DNA from: Micromonospora okii
GTDB taxonomy: Bacteria > Actinomycetota > Actinomycetes > Mycobacteriales > Micromonosporaceae
Assembly: GCF_020884795.1 (NCBI RefSeq)
Contig: NZ_BBZF01000019.1
Coordinates: 126,888 to 190,887, forward strand
Direction of reading: 5' to 3'
Length of the DNA stretch: 64,000 nt
In this document: one piece after another, positions 25,659 to 34,339 of the stretch
Position numbering within the stretch: the stretch's first letter is position 1
Layout of the letters: every line of letters starts with the position of its first letter
The notes under the pieces: generated by a model
Told to the model about the DNA's origin: nothing
What the model saw: only the letters and a program-made list of their open reading frames with translations
Databases searched by the model: none
Translations under genes and position numbers: made by a program

Positions 25659-27311
25659 TCAGCGCCTGCGGCCGGCGTACAGTTCCAGATGCTCGGCTTC
25701 GAAGCGTGCGCGGAGGTCGCGGTCGTGCGAGACCGCGACCACCGCCCCTGGGTAAGCCGCGAGCGCCGTGTGAAGGTCCTCGACTAGGTCGAGAGCGATG
25801 TGGTTGGTCGGCTCGTCGAGGACGAGGAGGTCCGCGGGCCGGGTAACCAGGGTCGCGATCTGCAGCCGCCGCTGCTGTCCCACGGACAGTGCGGCGACTG
25901 GGACGTGAAGGTCCTGTTCGCGGAACAGGCCCAGGGACAGGAGCTGTTCGGCGTACTCGTCCGGCAGGCCGGGCCGGCCGGCGGCGAACGCGGCCAGTAG
26001 CGGCAGCCGAGTGGCGTGCGGGGGCAGTTTCTGGGCGAGGTAGCCGATCCGGGCGGGGCGGCGTACCGTGCCGGCGTCCGGCTGCAGGTCGCCCGCGAGG
26101 ACGCGAAGCAGCGTCGTCTTGCCCGCGCCGTTCTCGCCCGTGACGAGGAGGCGCGTTCCGGGCTCGATCGTCAGGAGCCCGTCGAGGCGGAGCCGTTCCC
26201 CGACGCGCACGTTGTCGAGCTCGGCGAGTGTGCCCTGGGCCGGGCCACCGGCTGCCGACGGCAGCGCCGTCGTGAACCGGAGCGGTATCGGCGGCTTTGC
26301 CACCGGGTTACGCCGCAGCCGGTCCAGGCGCTCCCGCACCGAGCGCACCTGGCCGCCGAGCTTGGCCTCGCTGGAGCGGCGGTGCTTGCCGAAGCCCTGC
26401 TTCGGGTCACGGCTGGTGGCGGCCAGCCGCCTGCCGGCGGCCTCCAGCAGTTCCTCGGCGCGGGCCACCTCCTCGACCCAGTCCACGTACCGCTGCTCCG
26501 CTCCGCGCCGGGCGGCAGCCTTCGCGGCGCGGTAGCCGGCCCAGCCGTCGCCGTACCGGCACACGGTGCGCTCGTCCCGGTCGACCTCGAGGATGGTGGT
26601 GGCGATGCGCTCCAGGAAGCCGCGGTCGTGGGTGACCGCGACGACGGTGCCGCGGTGCGCGCGCAGGTATTCCTCCAGCCAGCGCACGGCGGCCGCGTCG
26701 AGGTGGTTCGTCGGCTCGTCCAGGAGCAGCAGTTCCGGGGCGGCGGCCAAGACACAGGCCAGCGCGAGGCGCGACTGCTCGCCGCCGGACAGGGAGCTGA
26801 GCAGGCGCTCCCGGTTGATCCGGGCCAGCCCGAGCCCGTGCATGGCGGCATCCACACGGGCATCTGCCTCGTATCCGCCACGCTCCTCGAATGCGATCAA
26901 CAGCTCACCGTAGGCGGCGAGCTCCTCGTCCGACGCGTCGGCGAGGAAATCCTCTGCCGCACGAAGCCTTCGCGCCATGTCGCGCAGTTCGGTCAGGGCG
27001 AGGTCGACGGCGTCCTGAACGGTGCAGCCCGCATCGAGGCCGAGAGTCTGGGCGAGGTGACCGGTGCCGCCGGGAAAGCGGACGGTGATCTCTCCGTTGT
27101 CCGGTGCCTCGGCCGAGGCGAGCAGCCGCAGCAAGGTGGACTTGCCGGAGCCGTTCTCACCGATGACGGCGGCCTTCTCACCCGGCCGGACGGTGAAGGA
27201 AACCTGGTCGAGGACGGTCCGGATGCCATACGACTTGGTGACGGACCTGACAGACAGCTGCCCCACAGCGGGGACGGTGATGGGCAGGGCGGTATGAGTG
27301 TGGTCGCGCAT
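25659..27311 (-). CDS. ABC-F ATPase, antibiotic-resistance type
   Basis: 550 residues with two ATPase cassettes: Walker A GENGSGKST (near 50), signature LSGGEQSRLALA, DEPTNHLDAAA; then GENGAGKTT (near 395), LSVGQQRRLQIA and DEPTNHIAL. A linker of about 70 residues between cassettes (charged, near 280-345) is the region that reaches toward the ribosomal P/E site in ABC-F protection proteins such as TlrC, OleB and VmlR. No membrane segments. The minus-strand leader contains a 7-codon ORF and a stem-loop, suggesting drug-sensing translation control. GC and codon use are less extreme than in neighbours. Confidence 0.88.
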   Translation of the reverse strand: MRDHTHTALPITVPAVGQLSVRSVTKSYGIRTVLDQVSFTVRPGEKAAVIGENGSGKSTLLRLLASAEAPDNGEITVRFPGGTGHLAQTLGLDAGCTVQDAVDLALTELRDMARRLRAAEDFLADASDEELAAYGELLIAFEERGGYEADARVDAAMHGLGLARINRERLLSSLSGGEQSRLALACVLAAAPELLLLDEPTNHLDAAAVRWLEEYLRAHRGTVVAVTHDRGFLERIATTILEVDRDERTVCRYGDGWAGYRAAKAAARRGAEQRYVDWVEEVARAEELLEAAGRRLAATSRDPKQGFGKHRRSSEAKLGGQVRSVRERLDRLRRNPVAKPPIPLRFTTALPSAAGGPAQGTLAELDNVRVGERLRLDGLLTIEPGTRLLVTGENGAGKTTLLRVLAGDLQPDAGTVRRPARIGYLAQKLPPHATRLPLLAAFAAGRPGLPDEYAEQLLSLGLFREQDLHVPVAALSVGQQRRLQIATLVTRPADLLVLDEPTNHIALDLVEDLHTALAAYPGAVVAVSHDRDLRARFEAEHLELYAGRRR

Positions 27312-27341
27312 GGAACTTTCCCTGGGCTTACGAAGGGTCTA

Positions 27342-27375
27342 CGGGCAGCAGAAACGGCGGCATCGGCCGTGCCCG
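27342..27375 (-). promoter_or_regulatory. Stem-loop in the ABC-F leader
   Basis: CGGGCA and TGCCCG (6 bp) bracket an inner ACGGC/GCCGT helix in the leader between the 7-codon ORF and the ABC-F start. No T-run follows, so translation-level or factor-dependent control would be expected instead of intrinsic termination. Confidence 0.4.
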
Positions 27376-27378
27376 GAC

Positions 27379-27402
27379 TCAGACGAAGAAAAGGAAAGCC
27401 AT
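27379..27402 (-). CDS. Putative 7-residue leader peptide of the ABC-F gene
   Basis: ATG-started frame encoding MAFLFFV then TGA, 68 bases before the ABC-F start. TGTTAT at about 27410, in the minus direction, is a plausible -10 element, which would leave almost no 5' leader before the ATG. Short hydrophobic leader peptides precede many ribosome-protection and erm genes and stall ribosomes when drug is present. Its length and composition fit; no independent evidence of translation exists. Confidence 0.5.
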   Translation of the reverse strand: MAFLFFV

Positions 27403-27582
27403 GGCCCCACCATAACAAGACTTGTTCCTCAGCCCCCTATCCCAGCTTCACGCTGCGGTTGGCGGCCTTGTCGGCGGTCGTCGCCAGCGGGCTGGCGATG
27501 CTGATCCGTGTGGCCCGGGGACACCGACAGCCAGCCCAGGCTCTAGTTTCCTAGGACGCCTTACAGGAAGTGCCCAAAAGAT

Positions 27583-27632
27583 CAAAAAAAACAGGAAAAA
27601 AGAACGGGCCTCGGCGTCAGCCGAGGCCCGTT
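27583..27632 (-). terminator. Rho-independent terminator after kamA
   Basis: Perfect 13-bp stem AACGGGCCTCGGC / GCCGAGGCCCGTT with a four-base loop, followed in the minus direction by TTTTTT, CCTG and TTTTTTTT. Lies 19 bases beyond the kamA stop. A very strong intrinsic terminator. The remaining bases 27420-27580 hold no recognisable gene. Confidence 0.9.
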
Positions 27633-27651
27633 CGCGGCCTGTGCCGAGAGG

Positions 27652-29058
27652 TCAGTCGTCGCGGTGCTCGTGCCACCACTGCTGGCCGGCGGCGGGAAGC
27701 GTGTCGATCGGGTCGTAGTAGGCGTAGCGCTTGGCCAGCGCCTCCAGGTCGGCCGACTCGATGGAGGTGCGGTAGTTCTTCGTCCAGTACGAGATGCCGC
27801 GCTCGCGGTCGTACTCGGTGAGCATGTGCACCCAGCGCTTGCCGACGAACGGCACGTCGCAGACGATGCGCGGGGTGGCGTAGCCGGGCAGGTAGCCCAT
27901 GATGTCGTGCTGGAGTTGCTGGGCGTGCCAGACCGGCACCCGCCAGTGCTCGGCGTTGGGGATCATGTCGCACATGTAGAAGTAGTACGGCAGGATGCCG
28001 GCCTCGCCCTGCAACGCGAAGCAGAGGTCGAGCAGGTCGGGGGCGGTGGCGTTGACGCCGCGCATGAGCACGCCCTGGTTGCGCACGTCGCGTACGCCGA
28101 CGTCGAGGGCGGTCTGGGCCGCCTTCGCGACCAGCGGGGTGAGCGACTGGGCGTGGTTGACGTGGGTGTGGATGGCCAGGTTGACGCCGCGCCGGGCGGC
28201 GGTGCGGGCGACCCGCTCCAGGCCCTCGACGACGTCGGGCTGGAGCCAGTGCTGGGGCAGGCCCATGAGGGCCTTGGTGGCGAGCCGGATGTCGCGGACC
28301 GTCTCCAGTTCCAGCAGCCGCATCAGGTACGACTCCAGGTTGCGCCACGGCACGTTGGCCACGTCGCCGCCGGAGACGACGACGTCGCGGACGCCGGAGT
28401 GGGCCTTGAGGTAGGCGATGTGGGCGTCGTAGCGGTCGACGGGCTTGAGGGTGAGCTTGAGCTTGTCGACGGTGGGGGTGGAGTTGCCGACGAGGTCCAT
28501 CCGGGTGCAGTGCCCGCAGTACTGGGGGCAGGTGGAGAGCAGCTCGGCGAGGACCTTGGTGGGGTAGCGGTGGGTGAGGCCCTCGGCGACCCACATGTCG
28601 TGCTCGTGGAGGGAGTCGCGGCTGGCGTAGGGGTGGGACGGCCAGTCGGTGCGCCGGTCGGAGGCGACGGGGATCATGTAGCGCCGGATGGGGTCGGCGA
28701 GGAACGCCTCGGTGGTGACCGCGTCGAACGGGACCATCGTGTTGATCATCTGCGGGGGCACCAGCATGGACATGGTGGCCAGGGCCCGCTGGTCGGCTTC
28801 GAGGTCGGCGTAGAAGGTCTCGTCGACGGTGTCGCCGAGGACGGCGCGGAGCTGCTTGACGTTCTTGACGCAGTTGACCCGCTGCCACTGGGCGTTCTCC
28901 CACTGCTCGCGGGTGACGTGTCGCCAGCCGGGGAAGCGGGTCCAGTCGGGTTCGGCCAGGGGGCGGCGGCGGTACTCGTACGGCTGCCCGGCGGTCGGCG
29001 GGGCGACCGGGGCGTGACGGGGCTGAGGGATGGTCTCAACCGGTTGGGTCTGGGTCAC
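27652..29058 (-). CDS. kamA: Lysine 2,3-aminomutase
   Basis: 468 residues. Radical SAM motif C177-P-Q-Y-C181-G-H-C184, preceded by the long N-terminal helical domain with WRHVTREQWENAQWQR; later VSGGDVANVP, and HTHVNHAQ and NQGVLMRGVN segments of the PLP/radical SAM barrel. The enzyme interconverts L-lysine and beta-lysine using PLP, SAM and a 4Fe-4S cluster. It is divergent from kdd and the other lysine-degradation genes, so both arms probably share the 29059-29201 control region. The C-terminus keeps the YDPIDTLP region seen in actinobacterial homologues. Confidence 0.93.
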   Translation of the reverse strand: MTQTQPVETIPQPRHAPVAPPTAGQPYEYRRRPLAEPDWTRFPGWRHVTREQWENAQWQRVNCVKNVKQLRAVLGDTVDETFYADLEADQRALATMSMLVPPQMINTMVPFDAVTTEAFLADPIRRYMIPVASDRRTDWPSHPYASRDSLHEHDMWVAEGLTHRYPTKVLAELLSTCPQYCGHCTRMDLVGNSTPTVDKLKLTLKPVDRYDAHIAYLKAHSGVRDVVVSGGDVANVPWRNLESYLMRLLELETVRDIRLATKALMGLPQHWLQPDVVEGLERVARTAARRGVNLAIHTHVNHAQSLTPLVAKAAQTALDVGVRDVRNQGVLMRGVNATAPDLLDLCFALQGEAGILPYYFYMCDMIPNAEHWRVPVWHAQQLQHDIMGYLPGYATPRIVCDVPFVGKRWVHMLTEYDRERGISYWTKNYRTSIESADLEALAKRYAYYDPIDTLPAAGQQWWHEHRDD

Positions 29059-29201
29059 GGCCCCTCCTCGGTGCGTGGTGCGGATGATCAGCGGCCCGTA
29101 GGCTACTGGAAATTATCCGGCGAAGAAATTAGTCTGCCGTAAGTTTTCCCGCTAGGCGAGCCCTGGGCGGGGCTTCGAGCGGCTGGGATGGGGAGGTCGG
29201 C

Positions 29202-30263
29202 GTGACGTCACCGGTGGGTCTGCACCGCGTTGTCGAACCGGCGGGGGTGCTGCCGCAGGCGGCGTGGCGGCTGGACGCGAGCCCGGTGATCGCGCCGAAC
29301 GAGGTGCGGATCCGGGTGGAGCGGTTGAACCTGGACGCGGCGAGCTTCCGGCAGTTGTCGGAGAAGCACGGCGGGGACGGGGAGAAGGTCCGCGCCGAGG
29401 TCCTGGAGATCGTGGCCGCGCGGGGCAAGATGCAGAACCCGGTGACCGGGTCGGGCGGGATGCTGATCGGCACCGTCGAGGAGGCGGGGCGGCGGTCCCC
29501 GCTGGGGCTGCGGGTGGGTGACCGGGTGGCGACGCTGGTGTCGCTGACGCTGACCCCGCTGACGATCACCGACGGGCTGGCCCGGTGGGACGGGCGCAGC
29601 GAGCAGGTGCCCTGTGACGGGTACGCGATCCTGTTCGCCCGGTCGATCGCGGCGGTGCTGCCGGCGGACCTGCACCCGGAGTTGTCGCTGGCGGTGCTGG
29701 ACGTGTGCGGGGCGCCGGCGTTGACGGCGCGGGTGGTCGGTGATCTGGTGCGTCGGCGGCGGGAGGCCGGTGAGGCGTCGCCGGTGACGGTGGCCGTGAT
29801 CGGTGGGGCGGGTAAGAGCGGGTCGTTGTCGTTGGCGGCGGCGCGGCGGGCGGGAGCGGGTCGTACGGTCGGGGTGGTGCCGGTGGCGGCGGAGCGGGAC
29901 GCGCTGGTGGGGGCGGGCCTGGCCTCGTCGGTGGCGTTGGCGGATGCGCGGGATCCGGTGGGGTTGTCGACGGCGGTGACGACGGCGCTGGGGGTGCCGG
30001 CGGACGTGACGGTGGTGTGCGTGGACGTGCCGGGTTGTGAGCACGGGGCGGTGCTGTCGACGGCGGACGGCGGGACGGTGGTCTTCTTCTCGATGGCGAC
30101 GAGTTTCGCGGCGGCGGCGCTGGGCGCGGAGGGGTTGGCGGCGGACGTGACGATGCTGGTGGGTAACGGGTACGTGCCGGGTCACGCGGAGCTGGCGTTG
30201 GAGTTGTTGCGGTCCGAGCCGGGGGTGCGTGCGCTGTTCGAGGCGCGGTTGGCGGCAGACTGA
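29202..30263 (+). CDS. kdd: L-erythro-3,5-diaminohexanoate dehydrogenase
   Basis: 353 residues. Alcohol-dehydrogenase-like two-domain protein: N-terminal VEPAGVLPQAAWRLDAS and QNPVTGSGGMLIGTV, characteristic of Kdd, and a Rossmann region with VAVIGGAGKSGSLSLAAA near 195. It oxidatively deaminates 3,5-diaminohexanoate to 5-amino-3-oxohexanoate with NAD+. GTG 29202 has GGGGAGG 6 bases upstream. First gene of the plus-strand lysine operon; the following gene starts 5 bases after its stop. Confidence 0.92.
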   Translation: MTSPVGLHRVVEPAGVLPQAAWRLDASPVIAPNEVRIRVERLNLDAASFRQLSEKHGGDGEKVRAEVLEIVAARGKMQNPVTGSGGMLIGTVEEAGRRSPLGLRVGDRVATLVSLTLTPLTITDGLARWDGRSEQVPCDGYAILFARSIAAVLPADLHPELSLAVLDVCGAPALTARVVGDLVRRRREAGEASPVTVAVIGGAGKSGSLSLAAARRAGAGRTVGVVPVAAERDALVGAGLASSVALADARDPVGLSTAVTTALGVPADVTVVCVDVPGCEHGAVLSTADGGTVVFFSMATSFAAAALGAEGLAADVTMLVGNGYVPGHAELALELLRSEPGVRALFEARLAAD

Positions 30264-30268
30264 GTGTC

Positions 30269-31843
30269 ATGACGACTCCCTCGACGTTGTATCGCGGCGG
30301 CGTGCTGCACTGTCCGGCTGATCCGAGTGCGTCGGCGTTGCTGGTGCGTGACGGTCGGATCGCCTGGTTGGGTGCGGCGGCGGACGCGCCGCGCGCCGAC
30401 CGGGTGGTGGAGCTGGGCGGCGCGTTGGTGACGCCGGCGTTCGTGGACGCGCACGTGCACGCGACGGACACCGGGTTGGCCCTGTCGGGTCTGGATCTGT
30501 CGGCGGTGCGGTCGGCGGGTGGGTTGTTGGAGGCGGTGGCGGGGTTCGCGGCGGGGTTGCCGGCGGATGCGGTGGTGTTGGGGCACGGCTGGGACGAGTC
30601 GTGCTGGTCGGAGCCGGTGCTGCCGGGGGCGGCGGAGTTGGGTCGGGCGGCGGGTGGGCGGCGGGTGTACCTGTCGCAGGCGTCGATTCATTCGGCGTTG
30701 GTGTCGTCGGCGATGGTGGCGGCGTGTCCGGAGGCGGCGAGGGCGGCGGGGTTCGACGCGTCGGGGTGGTTGCGGCGGGACGCGCACCATGTGGTGCGGG
30801 CGGCGGCGTTGGGGTCGGTGACGCGGGGGCAGCGGGTGGCGGCGCAGCGGGTGGCGTTGGCGCACGCGGCGTCGTTGGGGATCGCGGCGGTGCACGAGTG
30901 TGGTGGGCCGGAGATCTCGGACGAGGAGGACTTCACGGGGCTGTTAAGCATTTCGGGTGCCGGGTTGCCGGAGGTGTACGGGTACTGGGGTGAGCTGTTG
31001 GGCGCCGCGAAGGCCCGGGAGTTGGGTGCGGTGGGTGCGGGCGGTGACCTGTTCGCGGACGGGGCGTTGGGGTCGCGGACGGCGCACGTGTCGGAGGCGT
31101 ACCTGGATGGGGAGCCGGGGGCGTGTGGGCACGGGTACGTGAGCGCGGAGCAGGTGCGTGACCACCTTCTGGACTGTGTGGCGCACGGGGTGCAGGGGGG
31201 TTTCCACGCGATCGGTGACGCGGCGATCGGCACGGTGCTGGCGGGGTTCGCGGCGGCGGCGCGGAAGGTGGGCGTGGAGCGGTTGCGGGCGGGGCGGCAC
31301 CGGGTCGAGCACGCGGAGATCATGGGCAAGCGGTTGATCGCCGGGTTCGTGGAGTACGGCATCGTGGCGTCGGTGCAGCCCGCGTTCGACCGGTTGTGGG
31401 GTGGCGCGGGCCGGATGTACGAGTCGCGGCTGGGTCTGTCCCGGTCGTTGGAGTCGAACCCGATGGGCGCCATGCACGGGGTGGGGGTGGCGTTGGCGTT
31501 CGGGTCGGATTCGCCGGTGACGCCGCTGGACCCGTGGGGGTCGGTGCGGGCGGCGGCGTCGCATCACAACCCGGTGCAGCGGATGAGCGTGCGGGCGGCG
31601 TTCGCGGCGCACACCCGGGGCGGGTGGCGGGCCGTGCACCTGGACAACGAGGGCGTGCTGGCTCTGGGCGCGCCGGCGACGTTCGCGGTGTGGGACACCC
31701 CGGCCGGGGTGGAGCGGGGTCTGCCGGTGTTGCAGGCCGAGGACCCGGAGGCGCGCGGCGCGGAGGACCCGACGCCGCTGCCGGTGTGCCGGGCCACGGT
31801 GTTGCGCGGTGACGTGATCTATCAGGAGGGCACTTCCACGTGA
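30269..31843 (+). CDS. YtcJ-like metal-dependent amidohydrolase
   Basis: 524 residues. Metal-binding PAFVDAHVHATD near 53-64, AIGDAAIG with HAIGD near 310, HRVEHAEIM near 335, FGSDSPVTPLDPW near 410 and a C-terminal composite beta domain with APATFAVWD. This is the composition of YtcJ/LaaJ-type amidohydrolases that hydrolyse amides or N-acyl compounds. It is embedded in the lysine operon between kdd and kamD, where kce is often found, and so may process a pathway-linked amine or its acylated form (inference). Leucine TTG and G-ending codons are very frequent. Confidence 0.88.
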   Translation: MTTPSTLYRGGVLHCPADPSASALLVRDGRIAWLGAAADAPRADRVVELGGALVTPAFVDAHVHATDTGLALSGLDLSAVRSAGGLLEAVAGFAAGLPADAVVLGHGWDESCWSEPVLPGAAELGRAAGGRRVYLSQASIHSALVSSAMVAACPEAARAAGFDASGWLRRDAHHVVRAAALGSVTRGQRVAAQRVALAHAASLGIAAVHECGGPEISDEEDFTGLLSISGAGLPEVYGYWGELLGAAKARELGAVGAGGDLFADGALGSRTAHVSEAYLDGEPGACGHGYVSAEQVRDHLLDCVAHGVQGGFHAIGDAAIGTVLAGFAAAARKVGVERLRAGRHRVEHAEIMGKRLIAGFVEYGIVASVQPAFDRLWGGAGRMYESRLGLSRSLESNPMGAMHGVGVALAFGSDSPVTPLDPWGSVRAAASHHNPVQRMSVRAAFAAHTRGGWRAVHLDNEGVLALGAPATFAVWDTPAGVERGLPVLQAEDPEARGAEDPTPLPVCRATVLRGDVIYQEGTST

Positions 31844-31920
31844 GTGAGCTTGCGAGCGGACCATCGGCACGGCACGGGCGCCGGTACGGCGTCGCCGAGC
31901 GCGGCGGGGTGACGGCGTGA
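31840..31920 (+). CDS. Possible 26-residue coupled ORF
   Basis: Starts with GTG overlapping the amidohydrolase stop (GTGA) and ends in the GTG of kamD (GTGA again). The beginning GTGAGTGAGCTTGCGAGCGG resembles a recurring GAGCxxGCGAGC-type word in actinobacterial start regions and may be a repeat instead of a protein. Low support. Confidence 0.2.
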   Translation: MSELASGPSARHGRRYGVAERGGVTA

Positions 31921-33476
31921 CGGGCAAGCTTGGGCTGGATCCGGCTTTGGTGGCGCGGGCGCGGGAGTTGGCGCGCCGGGCCGGGCAGCCGGTGGTGGAG
32001 CTGGCGCGCAGCCACACCACGGTGTCGGTGGAGCGGGCGGTGCTGCGGCTGGCCGGGGTGAGCGGCGCCGATCCGGACGGCATCCCGTGGGTGAACCGGC
32101 TGGTGGACGCGGTGGTCGCCGACGTGGGTCTGGGGCACGGGGTGGCGCTGCCGGTGTTCGACGCTTGCGCGCGGGAGCAGATCGGTGACGTGACGCTGCT
32201 GGCGCAGAAGGCCGCCGCCGGGTCGGTGCGGTTCACGCAGCCCACCGGCAGGGCCGCCACCGCGGCCCGGCGGGCGGCCCGGAAGGCGGTCGCCGTGGGC
32301 GTGCGGCGGATCGACCGGCGGCGGGCGGAGCGGGACCGGCTGGTGCGGCGGTTCGGGGATCCGAGGCAGCGGCCGTGGATCTACCTGATCGTGGCGACGG
32401 GGGACATCTACGAGGACATTCCGCAGGCGCAGGCGGCGGCGCGGGCGGGCGCGGACGTGATCGCGGTGATCCGGTCGACGGGGCAGTCGTTGTTGGACTA
32501 CGTGCCGGAGGGGGCGACGCGGGAGGGGTTCGCGGGGACGTACGCGACGCAGGAGAACTTCCGGTTGATGCGGGCGGCGTTGGACGAGTCGTCGCGGGAG
32601 TTGGGCCGGTACGTGCGGCTGACGAACTACGCGTCGGGGTTGTGCATGCCGGAGATGGCGGCGCTCGCGGGCCTGGAGCGGCTGGACATGATGCTCAACG
32701 ACTCGATGTACGGGATCCTGTTCCGCGACATCAACCCGATCCGGACGTTCGTGGATCAGCGGTTCTCGCGGCAGGTGCACGCGCGGGCGGGGATCATCAT
32801 CAACACCGGTGAGGACAACTACCTGACCACGGCGGATGCGGTGGACGAGGCGCACACGGTGACGGTGTCGCAGTTGCTCAACGAGTACTTCGCGCACGAG
32901 GCGGGGTTGGCGGACTGGCAGTTGGGGTTGGGTCACGCGTTCGAGATCAACCCGGAGGTGCCGGAGTCGTTGCGGTTGGAGTTGGCGCACGCGTTGTTGG
33001 CGCGGGAGTTGTTCCCGGAGGCGCCGTTGAAGTGGATGCCGCCGACGAAGCACATGACCGGTGACGTGTTCCGGGGCAACCTGCTGGACGGGTTCTTCAA
33101 CCTGGTGGGGGCCATGACGGGGCAGGGGATTCTGCTGGTGGGGATGATGACGGAGGCGGTGGTGACGCCGTGGCTGTCGGACCGGGACATCGCGTTGCAG
33201 AACGTGCGGTACGTGCTGGGTGCGGCGGGGGGGTTGCACGAGGACTTCGTGCCGGCGTCGGGCGGTTTCATCCAGCAGCGGGCGCACCGGGTGCTGGGGG
33301 AGGCGGTGGACCTGCTGGACCGGATCGGGGATCAGTCGCTGTTGACGGCGATCGCCGAGGGCACGTTCGGGATCATGAAGCGGCCGGCGGATCGGGGCAA
33401 GGGCCTGGACGGGGTGGCGCGGCACGAGGCGGGCTACTACAACCCGGCCACGGAGATCCTGGAGCAGCCGTCATGA
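31917..33476 (+). CDS. kamD: Lysine 5,6-aminomutase alpha subunit
   Basis: 519 residues. Family landmarks include LARSHTTVSVERAVLRLAG, WIYLIVATGDIYEDIPQAQ, DVIAVIRSTGQSLLDYVPEG, QENFRLMRAAL, ASGLCMPEMAALAGLERLDM and INTGEDNYLTTADAV, spanning the substrate- and PLP-binding TIM barrel. With KamE it moves the 6-amino group of beta-lysine to C5 using adenosylcobalamin and PLP. GTG 31917; overlaps by 4 bases with both neighbours (GTGA, ATGA). Confidence 0.95.
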   Translation: MTGKLGLDPALVARARELARRAGQPVVELARSHTTVSVERAVLRLAGVSGADPDGIPWVNRLVDAVVADVGLGHGVALPVFDACAREQIGDVTLLAQKAAAGSVRFTQPTGRAATAARRAARKAVAVGVRRIDRRRAERDRLVRRFGDPRQRPWIYLIVATGDIYEDIPQAQAAARAGADVIAVIRSTGQSLLDYVPEGATREGFAGTYATQENFRLMRAALDESSRELGRYVRLTNYASGLCMPEMAALAGLERLDMMLNDSMYGILFRDINPIRTFVDQRFSRQVHARAGIIINTGEDNYLTTADAVDEAHTVTVSQLLNEYFAHEAGLADWQLGLGHAFEINPEVPESLRLELAHALLARELFPEAPLKWMPPTKHMTGDVFRGNLLDGFFNLVGAMTGQGILLVGMMTEAVVTPWLSDRDIALQNVRYVLGAAGGLHEDFVPASGGFIQQRAHRVLGEAVDLLDRIGDQSLLTAIAEGTFGIMKRPADRGKGLDGVARHEAGYYNPATEILEQPS

Positions 33477-33586
33477 GCGAACGCACCGAGCGAAGCGAGG
33501 GCCATGAGGGCATGCCCAGCCAGCACGGCATGAGCGAACGCACCGAGCGGAGCGAGGGCCGTGAAGGCATGCCCGGCCAGCACGGC
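33473..33586 (+). repeat. 57-bp tandem duplication at the kamE start
   Basis: Units 33473-33529 and 33530-33586 differ at only four positions and both start with ATGAGCGAACGCACCGAGCG. Each encodes MSERTERSEG followed by EGMPxQHG. The result is three successive in-frame starts, the first overlapping the kamD stop. Confidence 0.9.
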
Positions 33587-34339
33587 ATGAGTGAGAAGAA
33601 GATCGTGCGGCCGTACGGGGACACCACGGGTGACGGCATGGTGCAGGTGTCGTTCACGTTGCCGGTGCCGCACGACAAGCGGGCCGAGGGCGCGGCGGTG
33701 CAGTTGGCGAACAGGATGGGCATCGACCCGGCGATGTTGGTGCACGCGAAGCCGGTGGGTGACGAGTTCACGTTCTTCGTGGTGTACGGACGGGTGAACC
33801 ATCTGGTGGACCTGGGCGCGGTGCGGGTGGTGGAGCGGGACTTCCCGCTGTTGTCGGCGAAGGAGGTCAACACCGTCGTCAAGCAGCGGTTGCGGCGCAA
33901 GTTGTCGGTGGTGGGGGCGTGTATCGGCACGGACGCGCACACGGTGGGCATCGACGCGATCCTGAATGTGAAGGGCATCGCGGGGGAGAAGGGCCTGGAG
34001 TACTACCGGGAGTTGAAGGTGACGAACCTGGGTGCGCAGGTGGGGGTGCCGGAGCTGGTGGAGGCGGCCCGGGTGGAGCGGGCGGACGCGGTGCTGGTGT
34101 CGCAGGTGGTGACGCAGCGCGACGCGCATCTGCACAACACGCGGGAGATGTCGGCGGCGTTCCGTGAGGCGATGCCGGCGGGGCGGCGTCCGTTGCTGAT
34201 CGTCGGTGGGCCCCGGTTCGACGAGTCGATGGCCGGTGAGTTGGGTGTGGACCGGATCTTCGGTCGGGGCACGACCCCGGGTGAGGTGGCCAGTTACCTG
34301 GTGCACGCGTTGGTGACGAACAGGAGGGTGAAGGCGTGA
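33473..34339 (+). CDS. kamE: Lysine 5,6-aminomutase beta subunit
   Basis: 288 residues from the first ATG. Core: KKIVRPYGDTTGDGMVQVSF, then the cobalamin site GTDAHTVGIDAILN (DxHxxG) and KGIAGEKGLEYY, and NLGAQVGVPELV. KamE carries the B12 and the lysine that holds PLP. The first 38 residues are two near-identical 19-residue units (MSERTERSEG...), each beginning with Met, so translation may start at 33473, 33530 or 33587; the third gives the usual family N-terminus MSEKKIVRPYGD. Confidence 0.93.
   Translation: MSERTERSEGHEGMPSQHGMSERTERSEGREGMPGQHGMSEKKIVRPYGDTTGDGMVQVSFTLPVPHDKRAEGAAVQLANRMGIDPAMLVHAKPVGDEFTFFVVYGRVNHLVDLGAVRVVERDFPLLSAKEVNTVVKQRLRRKLSVVGACIGTDAHTVGIDAILNVKGIAGEKGLEYYRELKVTNLGAQVGVPELVEAARVERADAVLVSQVVTQRDAHLHNTREMSAAFREAMPAGRRPLLIVGGPRFDESMAGELGVDRIFGRGTTPGEVASYLVHALVTNRRVKA

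Noticed and set aside
27420-27580. Hydrophobic plus-strand frame ending at 27554
   Set aside because: Only about 35 plausible residues, no start codon in frame, and no recognisable family; may be a remnant but cannot be supported.
29208-30185. 325-codon minus-strand His/Arg/Pro-rich frame
   Set aside because: Antisense to kdd; composition is dictated by the G-ending codons of the real gene.
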